64,000 nucleotides of DNA, taken from positions 1 to 64,000 of the forward strand of contig JAAFIG010000008.1 in the NCBI GenBank assembly GCA_013298595.1, given 5' to 3'. This document shows, one piece after another, positions 37,737 to 46,760 of this stretch. The DNA is from Deinococcales bacterium (GTDB taxonomy: Bacteria; Deinococcota; Deinococci; Deinococcales; JAAFIG01). Within the stretch, counting starts at the first letter, position 1, and the number at the start of each line of letters is the position of its first letter. The position numbers and the translations under genes are program-made. The notes below the pieces were generated by a model. The model had not been told where the DNA came from and ran no database searches. It saw nothing but the letters and a program-made list of their open reading frames with translations.

Positions 37737-38294
37737 TTACTTGATTGTTGGTTGAAAATAACTAACCCCACCCAGTTTAGTCAATTGCTCGAGTAATTCG
37801 GCTTGGCTTTGATTGGGCTTGCTGGTCACATCGCCTGGGAGTGTGCCAGCTAAAACCTCGAGCGCATCTGGGTATGAGTCAGCATCGCTATCTGCCTCGA
37901 GTTTAAAATTGTCATCAAAGCGTTTTTTTAAATCATCTAACTTTTCGTTAGGCTTATCATCTCGAGAAGCTACATCGGTGCCTGCTAATTTCTCTAAGGT
38001 ATTTGGGTAACCATCGCGGTCAGAATCGCCACCATAACGCAAGGCGCTGTAAATCGCATCAGGAACAGTTTGTTTTTTACCACGCCAGAAACCCACAGCT
38101 AAACCAAAACTATTCCAAGGAGCATCACCGCTTGGTTTGACATGACAAATCTGACAATTACCTTTGGCTAAGGCACTGCTGCTGATACGCTCGAGTTTCA
38201 TAACTTTAAACGCCATGGTTTCAAAACCACCTCGAGCCGAGGCAATACCTGCACAAGCAAGAATGGTTAAGCTTAGGGCTACGACGGGTTTCAT
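37737..38294 (-). CDS. Exported protein with CXXCH heme-type motif and TSP3-like Ca-binding repeats
   Basis: Signal peptide; KGNCQICHVKPSG; GGDSDRDGYPNTLEKLAGTD and EADSDADSYPDALEVLAGT. Confidence 0.6.
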   Translation of the reverse strand: MKPVVALSLTILACAGIASARGGFETMAFKVMKLERISSSALAKGNCQICHVKPSGDAPWNSFGLAVGFWRGKKQTVPDAIYSALRYGGDSDRDGYPNTLEKLAGTDVASRDDKPNEKLDDLKKRFDDNFKLEADSDADSYPDALEVLAGTLPGDVTSKPNQSQAELLEQLTKLGGVSYFQPTIK

Positions 38295-38329
38295 ATTGTC
38301 TTGAGATGCAAGTGAGAGCGCAAAAGTTC

Positions 38330-40141
38330 CTACTTTGGGCGAATAAAAATTGCTAAGCTTTGCACAGGCGAGTATGTTTCAATGGTTTGAACCAAGCTGC
38401 CATCTGGAGCAAATTTGCGAATCAGATGACCACCACGTCTTGAAGCATACAAATGACCGCTGTGGTCAAGGACTAAATCCAGTGCATTGCTGGCATCTTC
38501 ACCTGTTAAGGTATCAATGATGGCATAAGGACCCTGCGCGCCTTTAGGTGGCAATAATGTCCGAACTCTCGAGGAAGTGGCATCACCAATATAGACAGTG
38601 CCGTTGGCTGAGGCGGTTACACCATCAAGTAAACGCAATTCGGGTGCATCTTTATTAACTTTAAACGAGTACCGATTGACGTACTCGCCTTCTGGTGAGA
38701 AGCGTTGCACACGGTGATTACCATAGTCTAAAACGTAAACCATACCGTCTTCGGCTGCCACAATACTGCGTGGATCATCGAATAAACCAGCGGTATTGCC
38801 ACGACCACCAAAACGTCCGAGGTAATTGCCATCTAAATCAAATCTCGAGATAGCGTAAGATTCGCCATCCAAAACATATAACTGATTCCAATGCCCAACG
38901 CTTAATGCCATTGGGTACAGTAACTCGCCTGGTTTCATACCGTAAGCGCCAAATGCCAGTAACTCCTTAGCATCTTTATCTAGCTTACGCAGTAACCGAG
39001 CGGTTGGGTCATTAGAACGATACTCAAGGACTGAAATATAAAAATTCATTTCAGCATCAGCAGCAACAGCAACAGGAGCACCAGGCAGTTGTCCAGCAGC
39101 AATCTGACCAAAGCTGCGTTCGAGGTTACCACTGAGGTCGAGGACACGCAGTGGTCCTTTACGGGTGTTTAAGCTGACCACCAAATGAGCGGGTCCTTGT
39201 AAATCGGTTTGTTGGTCAAATAAACCTTTTTCGACTTCTTCAATGACTTCGGTCAGGGTTGGGCGTTTATCTGGGTCTTTATCAATCATTCGCATGATTA
39301 AATCGTTGAGTTTAGGAGGGACTTCTAAATTAATTTGTCGTGGTGGTTGTGGGGTTTGAAAAATCTGGGCTTGCACCACAGCTTCATAACCACCCTTAAA
39401 GGCAGTTTGTCCAGTTGCCATTTCATAAAAAACCAAACCTAAACTATAAATATCGGTACGATGATCGATTTTGTTGCCTCGAGCCTGCTCAGGACTCATG
39501 TATACAGGTGTACCAACTCGAGCACCTGTCATGGTTAAACGTGTCAGTACACGACCAGCAGCAATACCAAAATCCATCAGCTTAACGCTGCCAAGCTCGA
39601 GTAAGGCGTTAGGATCGTTTTTAATTGCATTTTTTGTGACCATGATATTGCCAGGTTTGATATCACGATGAATAATGCCTTGTTTGTGCACATAACGCAG
39701 CGCATCTGACACTTGTTTAATAATTTGTACGCTCTGCTCGAGGGTGATTCGCCGAGTTTCAATTAAGCTTTCTAAGGCTTCACCTTCGATTAATTCCATG
39801 GCAATAAAGTGGGTCGAGGCTTCGTTGTTGTGTTCAAAGACACGAACCACATTTGGATGACTGAGTTTCATTAATACATCAGCTTCACGGTGAAAACGAC
39901 GTACAAATCTTGCATCGGCAATAAATTTGTCTTGCGGAATCTTTAAAGCCACCATGCGGTTATCGTCTTTGCGGCGGGCTTTATACACCGTTGCCATACC
40001 ACCAATACCAATACGGTCTAAGGTTTCGTAACGCAGTAGCTGTGCGCCTTGTTCAACTTGGCGTTTACCACCAACACTGGTTAGGGTTGGTGTTTTTGAA
40101 GCAACTGGCGCAGGACCTTTGCGTTTTTGTTGTCGTCGCAA
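38330..40141 (-). CDS. Ser/Thr protein kinase with C-terminal NHL-type beta-propeller. Apparently separated from its N-terminal TM region by a frameshift
   Basis: IGIGGMATVYKARRKDDNRMVALKIP, IIHRDIKPGNIMV, LMDFGIAAG; repeats such as GMVYVLDYGNHRVQRFSPEGEYV. Confidence 0.85.
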   Translation of the reverse strand: MRRQQKRKGPAPVASKTPTLTSVGGKRQVEQGAQLLRYETLDRIGIGGMATVYKARRKDDNRMVALKIPQDKFIADARFVRRFHREADVLMKLSHPNVVRVFEHNNEASTHFIAMELIEGEALESLIETRRITLEQSVQIIKQVSDALRYVHKQGIIHRDIKPGNIMVTKNAIKNDPNALLELGSVKLMDFGIAAGRVLTRLTMTGARVGTPVYMSPEQARGNKIDHRTDIYSLGLVFYEMATGQTAFKGGYEAVVQAQIFQTPQPPRQINLEVPPKLNDLIMRMIDKDPDKRPTLTEVIEEVEKGLFDQQTDLQGPAHLVVSLNTRKGPLRVLDLSGNLERSFGQIAAGQLPGAPVAVAADAEMNFYISVLEYRSNDPTARLLRKLDKDAKELLAFGAYGMKPGELLYPMALSVGHWNQLYVLDGESYAISRFDLDGNYLGRFGGRGNTAGLFDDPRSIVAAEDGMVYVLDYGNHRVQRFSPEGEYVNRYSFKVNKDAPELRLLDGVTASANGTVYIGDATSSRVRTLLPPKGAQGPYAIIDTLTGEDASNALDLVLDHSGHLYASRRGGHLIRKFAPDGSLVQTIETYSPVQSLAIFIRPK

Positions 40142-40185
40142 TTTTGGCGTTGCATCATGCTCGAGTGGGATAAAGGCAGCCGCGA

Positions 40186-40416
40186 CTAATAAACCAACAA
40201 TACTGAGAATGGCAATACTCCGACCCTAATACTCCGACCCTGATGAGCGGAACCACCGCCAAGGTCTGGCAAAGAATTTGTGAATAACAAACCAAGGGCA
40301 ATAATCAACAAAACCCCCGAGATTGATAAAATAAAAACTCGAGCTGGCACTCGCCAAAAAATGAGACCAGCAATGATACAGACACCAAGTAAAATCAGTA
40401 AAGTTATTGGACTCAT
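40186..40416 (-). pseudogene. N-terminal multi-TM part of the kinase gene, frameshifted by a 14-bp tandem duplication
   Basis: MSPITLLILLGVCIIAGLIFWRV...SLPDLGGGSAHQGRSI. Removing one 14-bp copy restores an open frame into the kinase. Confidence 0.75.
40214..40241. repeat. Perfect 14-bp tandem duplication (AATACTCCGACCCT x2)
   Basis: Read directly: aatactccgaccct aatactccgaccct. Confidence 0.97.
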
Positions 40417-41195
40417 GCTGTTACCTGCGCGATCACACAAGTGATGTTATCTAAACCGCCACGAGAATTTGCCATACCAATAAAGTATTCAACGGCTGTT
40501 TGTAAATTCAGCCCTGGACGTTTTAATTCTGCTAGAAATTCATGATCGTCTACAAAACCATGCAAACCATCACTCGAGAGCAAAAATACATCACCAATTT
40601 TTGTTTCAATTGTACCAATATCCACTAATACCTCGGCTCGAGTTCCTAATGCACGCATTAACTGGTTACGATTTGGATGGTTCTCGGCTTCTTCGGCAGT
40701 TAAAATACCATGTTCTACTTGAAAACCAACCCATGAGTGATCACGAGTAATTTGGTTAATTTCGCCTTGGCGGATCAAATAGGCTCGAGAATCGCCAACA
40801 TGACCAAAAATTAGTTTACGATCTAAGGCAATACAAGCAGTGATGGTAGTTCCCATGCCGCTTAGTTCAGGGTTATCGAGGGCATCGCGGTTAATTTTGC
40901 GATTGGCTGCAATTAGGGCACGCTCTAAGGCTTTATCAAGTGGGATGGCTTGGTTGCCAGCGGCAATAAATTCGACATAATCAGTAACAGCTTTAGAAAC
41001 TACTTCAATAGCGGTTTTACTGGCACGCTCACCTGCGGCTGCCCCACCCATACCGTCAGCAACTGAGAAAAAACTAATCGGGTTACGTCCAGCAAAAAAA
41101 TTTTTAACGCGGTGGTAATCCTCGTTATGATCCCGCACTCGCCCAACATTTGAGCCGTGACCGAAAATAACATTACTTTTTGTTTGCACGACCAT
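40413..41195 (-). CDS. PP2C-family protein phosphatase (PrpC/Stp1-like)
   Basis: SNVGRVRDHNEDYHRV, VADGMGGAAAGERAS, GHVGDSRAYLIRQGEINQITRDHSWV, LLSSDGLHGFVDD. Confidence 0.93.
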   Translation of the reverse strand: MVVQTKSNVIFGHGSNVGRVRDHNEDYHRVKNFFAGRNPISFFSVADGMGGAAAGERASKTAIEVVSKAVTDYVEFIAAGNQAIPLDKALERALIAANRKINRDALDNPELSGMGTTITACIALDRKLIFGHVGDSRAYLIRQGEINQITRDHSWVGFQVEHGILTAEEAENHPNRNQLMRALGTRAEVLVDIGTIETKIGDVFLLSSDGLHGFVDDHEFLAELKRPGLNLQTAVEYFIGMANSRGGLDNITCVIAQVTA

Positions 41196-41267
41196 AAACT
41201 CCTAAACGACTCTGAGGATCAACTCTTCATTTTTGTGATTCTAGCATTTCGTGTGTTGCCTTGCAGG

Positions 41268-41687
41268 TCAGGAGCGTTTTTGGCAATAAATGGCTGGATC
41301 AATCGGATTGGCAATGGCACGAATCTGCACCAGAACTTGCTGATTTGGATTATCTAACAATCTTTGCAGCTCATGAGGTGCGAAGACAGCTTCTTTAAAA
41401 TTGGTTACACCTTGCTCGAGTAACCATGTCAGCAAATGGCATAATCCCAATCGTCCTGCCTCGCCGTACCGCCCACCAAAAGCAGTTTGTGACAATACAA
41501 TTTGCTCTGCGTGCAGCACCAGAACAGCCACTCGAGCCTGCTCACGGTGTTCAGCCCAATCAGTCAGTAACACCACAATGGCATCTGCATTTTTTTGACC
41601 ACGCAAAGCTGTCTCGAGGGCTTCGATGGTCTCGAGTGGTGAACCCGCTAAGCCTATCGGTTCAAGAATTGCAGGTATTGGTTTCAT
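41268..41687 (-). CDS. Hypothetical protein
   Basis: 139 aa open frame, CTCGAG sites in frame, no recognised family. Confidence 0.5.
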   Translation of the reverse strand: MKPIPAILEPIGLAGSPLETIEALETALRGQKNADAIVVLLTDWAEHREQARVAVLVLHAEQIVLSQTAFGGRYGEAGRLGLCHLLTWLLEQGVTNFKEAVFAPHELQRLLDNPNQQVLVQIRAIANPIDPAIYCQKRS

Positions 41688-41775
41688 GGCTTTTTAATCT
41701 ACCACTGTTACTTGTGAAAAACTCGGCAGCAAAAAACTGACAAAAAACTTACACTGCCTAGCCTGAGGGTGGAAT

Positions 41776-42093
41776 ATGCGTTATGCCGTGCGATTAGATC
41801 AAAGTTTGCAACGCCAACTTTATACACGTGATATTGCTAAACGCGTTGCGCCACATCTTGGTGTTGAAGTATTTGTCCTCGAACGGCAACTAGCCAGACC
41901 AAGTAAAAGCATTTTGGTTCGTAGCAATAAACGCAGCGCGGCTGAATTTATTGCTCGTTGGTTACGGGCATATGGTGTCAAAGTGACGGTGCTAGAATTT
42001 GCGAACAGCACAACCATACAAACGCGGCGGATTAAACACACCAGTTTAACGATTTTGCCTCAAGCCAACAGTATGGCTGCATTACTACAGTAA
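41776..42093 (+). CDS. Hypothetical basic protein
   Basis: 105 aa open frame between defined genes. Confidence 0.5.
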   Translation: MRYAVRLDQSLQRQLYTRDIAKRVAPHLGVEVFVLERQLARPSKSILVRSNKRSAAEFIARWLRAYGVKVTVLEFANSTTIQTRRIKHTSLTILPQANSMAALLQ

Positions 42094-42130
42094 CTTTTCA
42101 TCCCAGCCTAGACTTGCTATGCTCTAACCC

Positions 42131-43507
42131 ATGTTAAAGGTTCTCGAGTCGAATCGTTCATGGGATGTCATTGTCTTAGGTGGCGGTACCGCCGGCGCTA
42201 TTGCTGCTATTAAAGCTGCTCGAGCAGGAGCTAAAACCTTGGTAGTTGAAGCATTAGGTAGTCTTGGTGGCACAGGAACAAATGCCCAAGTCACCCCGCT
42301 GATGCGAAATAGTAGCAGCGGAATTAACCTTAACCAAGGTTTAACCAACGAATTAAAAGAGCGTTTGTTTGCCCAAGGTGACGGCGCAACTGACCAGCAT
42401 AACAACGATAATTGGTTTAATCCAGAAGGCATGAAATACGTGCTCGAGCGGATGCTGGTTGAATCAGGTGGCGAAATTTTGTACCACACACACTTTGTTG
42501 CCCCTGAAGTCAGCGAAGGTGTGAGCCGAAAGGTCTCGAGTGTGGTTGTCCATAATAAAGATGGTCTGGTGCGTTTGCATGCCAAAGCTTTTGTAGATGC
42601 CACAGGCGATGCCGATTTGTGTGTGCGAGCAGGCGCACCTTATCAAGCAGGTGAACTCGAGACGGGTTTGCACCAAGCCATGAGTTTACGTTTTATGCTT
42701 GGTGGCGTAGACCAAGAACGGCTTTGCGAATTTTTAGCCAGTCATGGGCAAGTGCAAGAAGCCAAAGAATTTATGCACTTTTGGATGGTTTGGGGTAAAA
42801 ATGCTAGCCTCGAGCCATTGTTTCGAGACGCTGTGGCAGCAGGAGTGCTCGAGGAACGAGATGGCGATTACTTCCAAGGGTTTAGCGTTCCTGGGATGCC
42901 AGGTTGTATTAGTTTTAATAATCCGCGTTTAGCTGCCGAAATTAATGATGGTGCAGATGCGTGGACACTTTCTAAAGCACAAATTGATGGTAAACATGCC
43001 ATAGACCGCTTAGTGAAATTCTTACGAGCCAAATTTGCAGGTTGTGAACAGAGTTATGTTGCCAGTTATGCCGCCATTCCAGGGGTGCGCGAAACACGAC
43101 GTATCACTGGCGACTATGTGCTTACACTCGAGGATATTCTGGAATGCCACACGTTTGAAGATGCGATTTGTCGCAATCATTATCCTGTAGATATTCATAC
43201 CCCCAGAGGGAAAAAGTTGTATCACGAACGCAGCGGCGACTTACCATATTTTAAACCCGAAGCTTTTCACGAAATACCATATCGTAGTCTCATTCCGCAA
43301 ACCCTCGAGAATGTCTTAGTGCCAGGGCGTTGTGCCAGTGCGACCTTTGAAGCCCAAAGTGCCATTCGGGTACAGCAAAATTGTCATAGCATGGGTGAAG
43401 CTGCTGGCTTAGCAGCGGCTTGGATGGCAAGTAAAAACCTAGGTGCTCGAGAAATTGATGGACTCGAGTTGCGAACAGCCTTGAAAGCCGAAGGGGCGTA
43501 TCTTTAA
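42131..43507 (+). CDS. FAD-dependent oxidoreductase (FAD_oxidored family)
   Basis: VIVLGGGTAGAIAAIKAARAGAKTLVVEALGSLGGTGTNAQVTPLM...CHSMGEAAGLAAA. Confidence 0.9.
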   Translation: MLKVLESNRSWDVIVLGGGTAGAIAAIKAARAGAKTLVVEALGSLGGTGTNAQVTPLMRNSSSGINLNQGLTNELKERLFAQGDGATDQHNNDNWFNPEGMKYVLERMLVESGGEILYHTHFVAPEVSEGVSRKVSSVVVHNKDGLVRLHAKAFVDATGDADLCVRAGAPYQAGELETGLHQAMSLRFMLGGVDQERLCEFLASHGQVQEAKEFMHFWMVWGKNASLEPLFRDAVAAGVLEERDGDYFQGFSVPGMPGCISFNNPRLAAEINDGADAWTLSKAQIDGKHAIDRLVKFLRAKFAGCEQSYVASYAAIPGVRETRRITGDYVLTLEDILECHTFEDAICRNHYPVDIHTPRGKKLYHERSGDLPYFKPEAFHEIPYRSLIPQTLENVLVPGRCASATFEAQSAIRVQQNCHSMGEAAGLAAAWMASKNLGAREIDGLELRTALKAEGAYL

Positions 43508-43743
43508 ATAGACTTCTTGCATAAGTAAACAAATATTATCCTACGTGGGTGGGTACAAGCGACCATGCGTTTATGGTCAAGCGCCCTTGTGGTCGCTCTG
43601 TTTTTGAAAACAATGTAGATTCATGTAGAGGTCTAATGCTTCAGAAATTAAAAAAGATTAGCCTGAACACTCAGCTGTGACTTTAACCTGAACATGCGTG
43701 ATTCTTGGTATTTGTGCTGCCATAATCTCGTACAATACTGCGT

Positions 43744-46584
43744 ATGCTTCGTTTGTTTGGCGCTGTTTTATACGAAAACACCCAACTCACCTTAGAACGA
43801 ACCCTGTTTCTAGTGGCGTTACTGGCTTGTCATAACGATTGGATGACTCGAGATGAAGTCATGCTTTTATTGTGGGATGACACAGCTGATGAAGCCATTG
43901 TTCGGCAACGTTTGCGGCAATTGCTTTACAGAGCAAAACAAATGCCGTTTGGCGCAACAATCGAAACCACCAATTCAAGCTTGCGCTTTACTGGGTTATC
44001 TGATGTTGGTCAGTTTCGTAGTGCCATCCAAAATAGGGATTGGCAGACAGCTCTGGCGCTTTACCGAGGCGAATTGTTACACAAAGCCATTTTTGATCAA
44101 GCTGAACTTGAGGAATGGTTTTTATTAGAACGTGCCACTTTATCGGCGCAATTTCGGCGAGCAGCCCTTGAGCAAGCGGCTGTGTTGCCTCCTGCCGAAG
44201 CGGTTTTACTACTCGAGCAAGCCTTAGTCCACGAGCCACTGAGCGAAGATTTACTGCGTGCTTTGCTTGAATCTGCAAAAACCACACCTGAAATTGGTCA
44301 ACGGGCTTTTGAGCGTTACCAAAAAATTTTAGCTCAAGAATTACAATTACCACCCCCTGATGATTTGCGGTTACTGGCAGAATCTTTGTTTGGCACTCAA
44401 GTAGCTTCGGCACCTCGAGCAAAATTACCAACCATCCACACCGCTTTTGTTGGGCGGCAAGCCGAATTGGATTTGATTCGGCAACGATTTGCCGAGCCGC
44501 ATTGTCGGTTGCTGAGTATTGTTGGCGTTGGAGGGATTGGTAAAACCCGATTAGCCCTCGAAGCGGCTGCTCGGATGTCCAACGAATTTGCAGATGGTGC
44601 AGTATTTATCGATTTAGCCAGATTAGCTGATGCCGACCTTGTGCCAAACGCCATTCTCGAGGCTTTTGATGAACGCCCACAACAGCAACCACTCGAGCGT
44701 TTACAGAACTTACTTGCCCATAAAGCCGTACTGATTGTGCTTGATAACTTTGAACATGTTTTGACAGCCCGTAATGTAGTGGGCAGTTTAATTGAACAAA
44801 CCACAGCCTTACAAATTCTCATTACCACTCGAGAAAGCTTAGGGCTTCGTAGTGAACATATTTTTGAAATAACAGGTATGCCTGCTCCTGACACCTTGTT
44901 TCCACTCGAAACCCAAGATGCCGCGCAACTTTTTACTCGCGTTGCCCAACGCAGCCAAACGGATTTTCGCTTACAAACGGCTGATATCGCAGCGTTTACT
45001 CGAATTTACCAAGCGGTCAATGGTATGCCACTGGGTTTAGAATTGGCTGCCAGTTGGATTCGCACACTTTCACTCGAGGAAATAGCCAAAGAACTCGAGC
45101 AAAGCCTTGATGTACTCGCTTCAGATGCACCTGATATGCCCACAAGGCACAAGAGTTTTGCGGCTGTGTTTCACTCGAGTTGGACATTACTATCGGCAAC
45201 CGAACAAACAGTGTTAGCTCAGTTGGCATTGTTCCAAGGTGGTTTTGATAAGGATATGGCGTTGCGCTTAACAGGCTCGAGTTTGCCTGTGTTGTTACGC
45301 TTAGTCAATAAATCTTTAGTCACGCGCCGCGAACAACGCTTTGTGATTCACGAAATGATTCGTCAGTACAGCGAAAAACAATTATCCAATACGGATAAAC
45401 ACCAAGCCATGCAGTCTTTATTAGCAGTTGCATTACAGTTAGCCGAATTATGGTTTGAATTCCGAGATGGCGATCAAGCTGCCCAATGGAGTCATCGTCT
45501 CGAGTTAGATCACGATAATATCCGAGCTGGATTAACTTGGGCATTGCAACACGATATTCCCATAGGCACAACAATTGCTGGCTACCTCGAGCATTTCTGG
45601 TATATCCGTGGACATCACCGCGAGGGTTTGCAATGGTCAACAAAATTTACCGACTTGTACACCAACACTGATCAGACGCGGCTACGGGCATTATGGACAA
45701 AGATCAGTATGTCCAAAGAACTTGGCGAATACGAATTATCTCGAGAAACACTAAGCGTATATTGTCAAACCACCATTGCTTTTGGTGATCGGTCGCGGTT
45801 GGGCGGCGCGGAAAAACTATTTGGATTTATCGCCCATGAACAAGGTAATCTCGAGTTAGCCAAAACCCATTTACAAACTGCCATAGGTTTATTTGCCGAG
45901 TTCAACAACGAATACAGTGTTGCAACTTGTCATAACTCGTTGGCATTGATTGCTATCGAACAAGACCAACTCGAGTTAGCCAAAACCCATGCTGAAGAAT
46001 CATTGCGCTTAAAACGCTTGGTTTTAGACACCCAAGGTATTTCCTATGCCATTGCCACACTGGGTACCATCGCTGGTAAACAAGGCGATTATGCCCTTGA
46101 GAAAGTATTACACGAAGAATCTTTGCACTTAAAACGCTCACTTGGCGACCAACAAGGTATTGCCACCAGTTTATTAGCCCTTGGTCGTAATGCCCTTGGA
46201 CAAAAACAATTCCAAGAAGCTATTTTGTACAGCAGCCAAGCCCTCGAGATACTGGCGCGTCTCGAGCGGCGTTATGCAATGATTAACGTGATTCATGTTT
46301 TTGCTGATATTGCTTATCATCTCGAGCAAACCGAAGATGCCTTATTTTTCGTGGCTGCCTGTGTCCATCAAAATTATCAGATCAAAAGAGTGCCGCCAAA
46401 GGACTGGTTAACACAACAAATCCAATGGCGCACGAGTAGCGTTCTGACTCCTGCTCAGCAAGCCCAACTCGAGTTTGATGCCGAAAAACTTGGTTTGTTT
46501 GAAGTTGTAGCAGCTGTGCTTGCTTGGAAAGATAAAGTTTTGTATCAGCCAGCCGTAACCCTAACCGTTTTGAAAATAGCTTAA
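43744..46584 (+). CDS. BTAD/SARP-like regulator with NB-ARC-type NTPase and TPR region
   Basis: N-terminal DNA-binding-like region, BTAD region (LLEQALVHEPLSEDLLRALLES...FERYQKILAQELQLPPPDDLR), FVGRQAELDLI...IVGVGGIGKTRLALEAAARM, TPRs. Confidence 0.82.
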   Translation: MLRLFGAVLYENTQLTLERTLFLVALLACHNDWMTRDEVMLLLWDDTADEAIVRQRLRQLLYRAKQMPFGATIETTNSSLRFTGLSDVGQFRSAIQNRDWQTALALYRGELLHKAIFDQAELEEWFLLERATLSAQFRRAALEQAAVLPPAEAVLLLEQALVHEPLSEDLLRALLESAKTTPEIGQRAFERYQKILAQELQLPPPDDLRLLAESLFGTQVASAPRAKLPTIHTAFVGRQAELDLIRQRFAEPHCRLLSIVGVGGIGKTRLALEAAARMSNEFADGAVFIDLARLADADLVPNAILEAFDERPQQQPLERLQNLLAHKAVLIVLDNFEHVLTARNVVGSLIEQTTALQILITTRESLGLRSEHIFEITGMPAPDTLFPLETQDAAQLFTRVAQRSQTDFRLQTADIAAFTRIYQAVNGMPLGLELAASWIRTLSLEEIAKELEQSLDVLASDAPDMPTRHKSFAAVFHSSWTLLSATEQTVLAQLALFQGGFDKDMALRLTGSSLPVLLRLVNKSLVTRREQRFVIHEMIRQYSEKQLSNTDKHQAMQSLLAVALQLAELWFEFRDGDQAAQWSHRLELDHDNIRAGLTWALQHDIPIGTTIAGYLEHFWYIRGHHREGLQWSTKFTDLYTNTDQTRLRALWTKISMSKELGEYELSRETLSVYCQTTIAFGDRSRLGGAEKLFGFIAHEQGNLELAKTHLQTAIGLFAEFNNEYSVATCHNSLALIAIEQDQLELAKTHAEESLRLKRLVLDTQGISYAIATLGTIAGKQGDYALEKVLHEESLHLKRSLGDQQGIATSLLALGRNALGQKQFQEAILYSSQALEILARLERRYAMINVIHVFADIAYHLEQTEDALFFVAACVHQNYQIKRVPPKDWLTQQIQWRTSSVLTPAQQAQLEFDAEKLGLFEVVAAVLAWKDKVLYQPAVTLTVLKIA

Positions 46585-46654
46585 CAATTAGCAAAGTTGC
46601 CAAAAGTGCATTTTTGCCGATATTCACGGAGTCATTGATGTTAAATGACTCTGA

Positions 46655-46685
46655 TGTGACGCTTGTCTAACGGCTGTGTGACGCT
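46655..46685 (+). promoter_or_regulatory. Direct repeat TGTGACGCT x2 at 22-bp spacing, candidate SARP-type operator
   Basis: 46655-46663 and 46677-46685 identical. A catagcctataaa AT-rich box follows. Confidence 0.4.
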
Positions 46686-46760
46686 CCTCACATAGCCTAT
46701 AAACGTTCCGCAAATGCCGCGAGCAGTTTTTGGTAAATGCCATATTTCAAGGAGAATTTT

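Noticed and set aside
38330-40141. Kinase start at 40141 being a fully independent, intact gene
   Set aside because: Possible as an internal start, but the 14-bp duplication and the clean in-frame read-through after removing one copy favour a disrupted longer gene. Kept as a finding rather than as a simple intact call.
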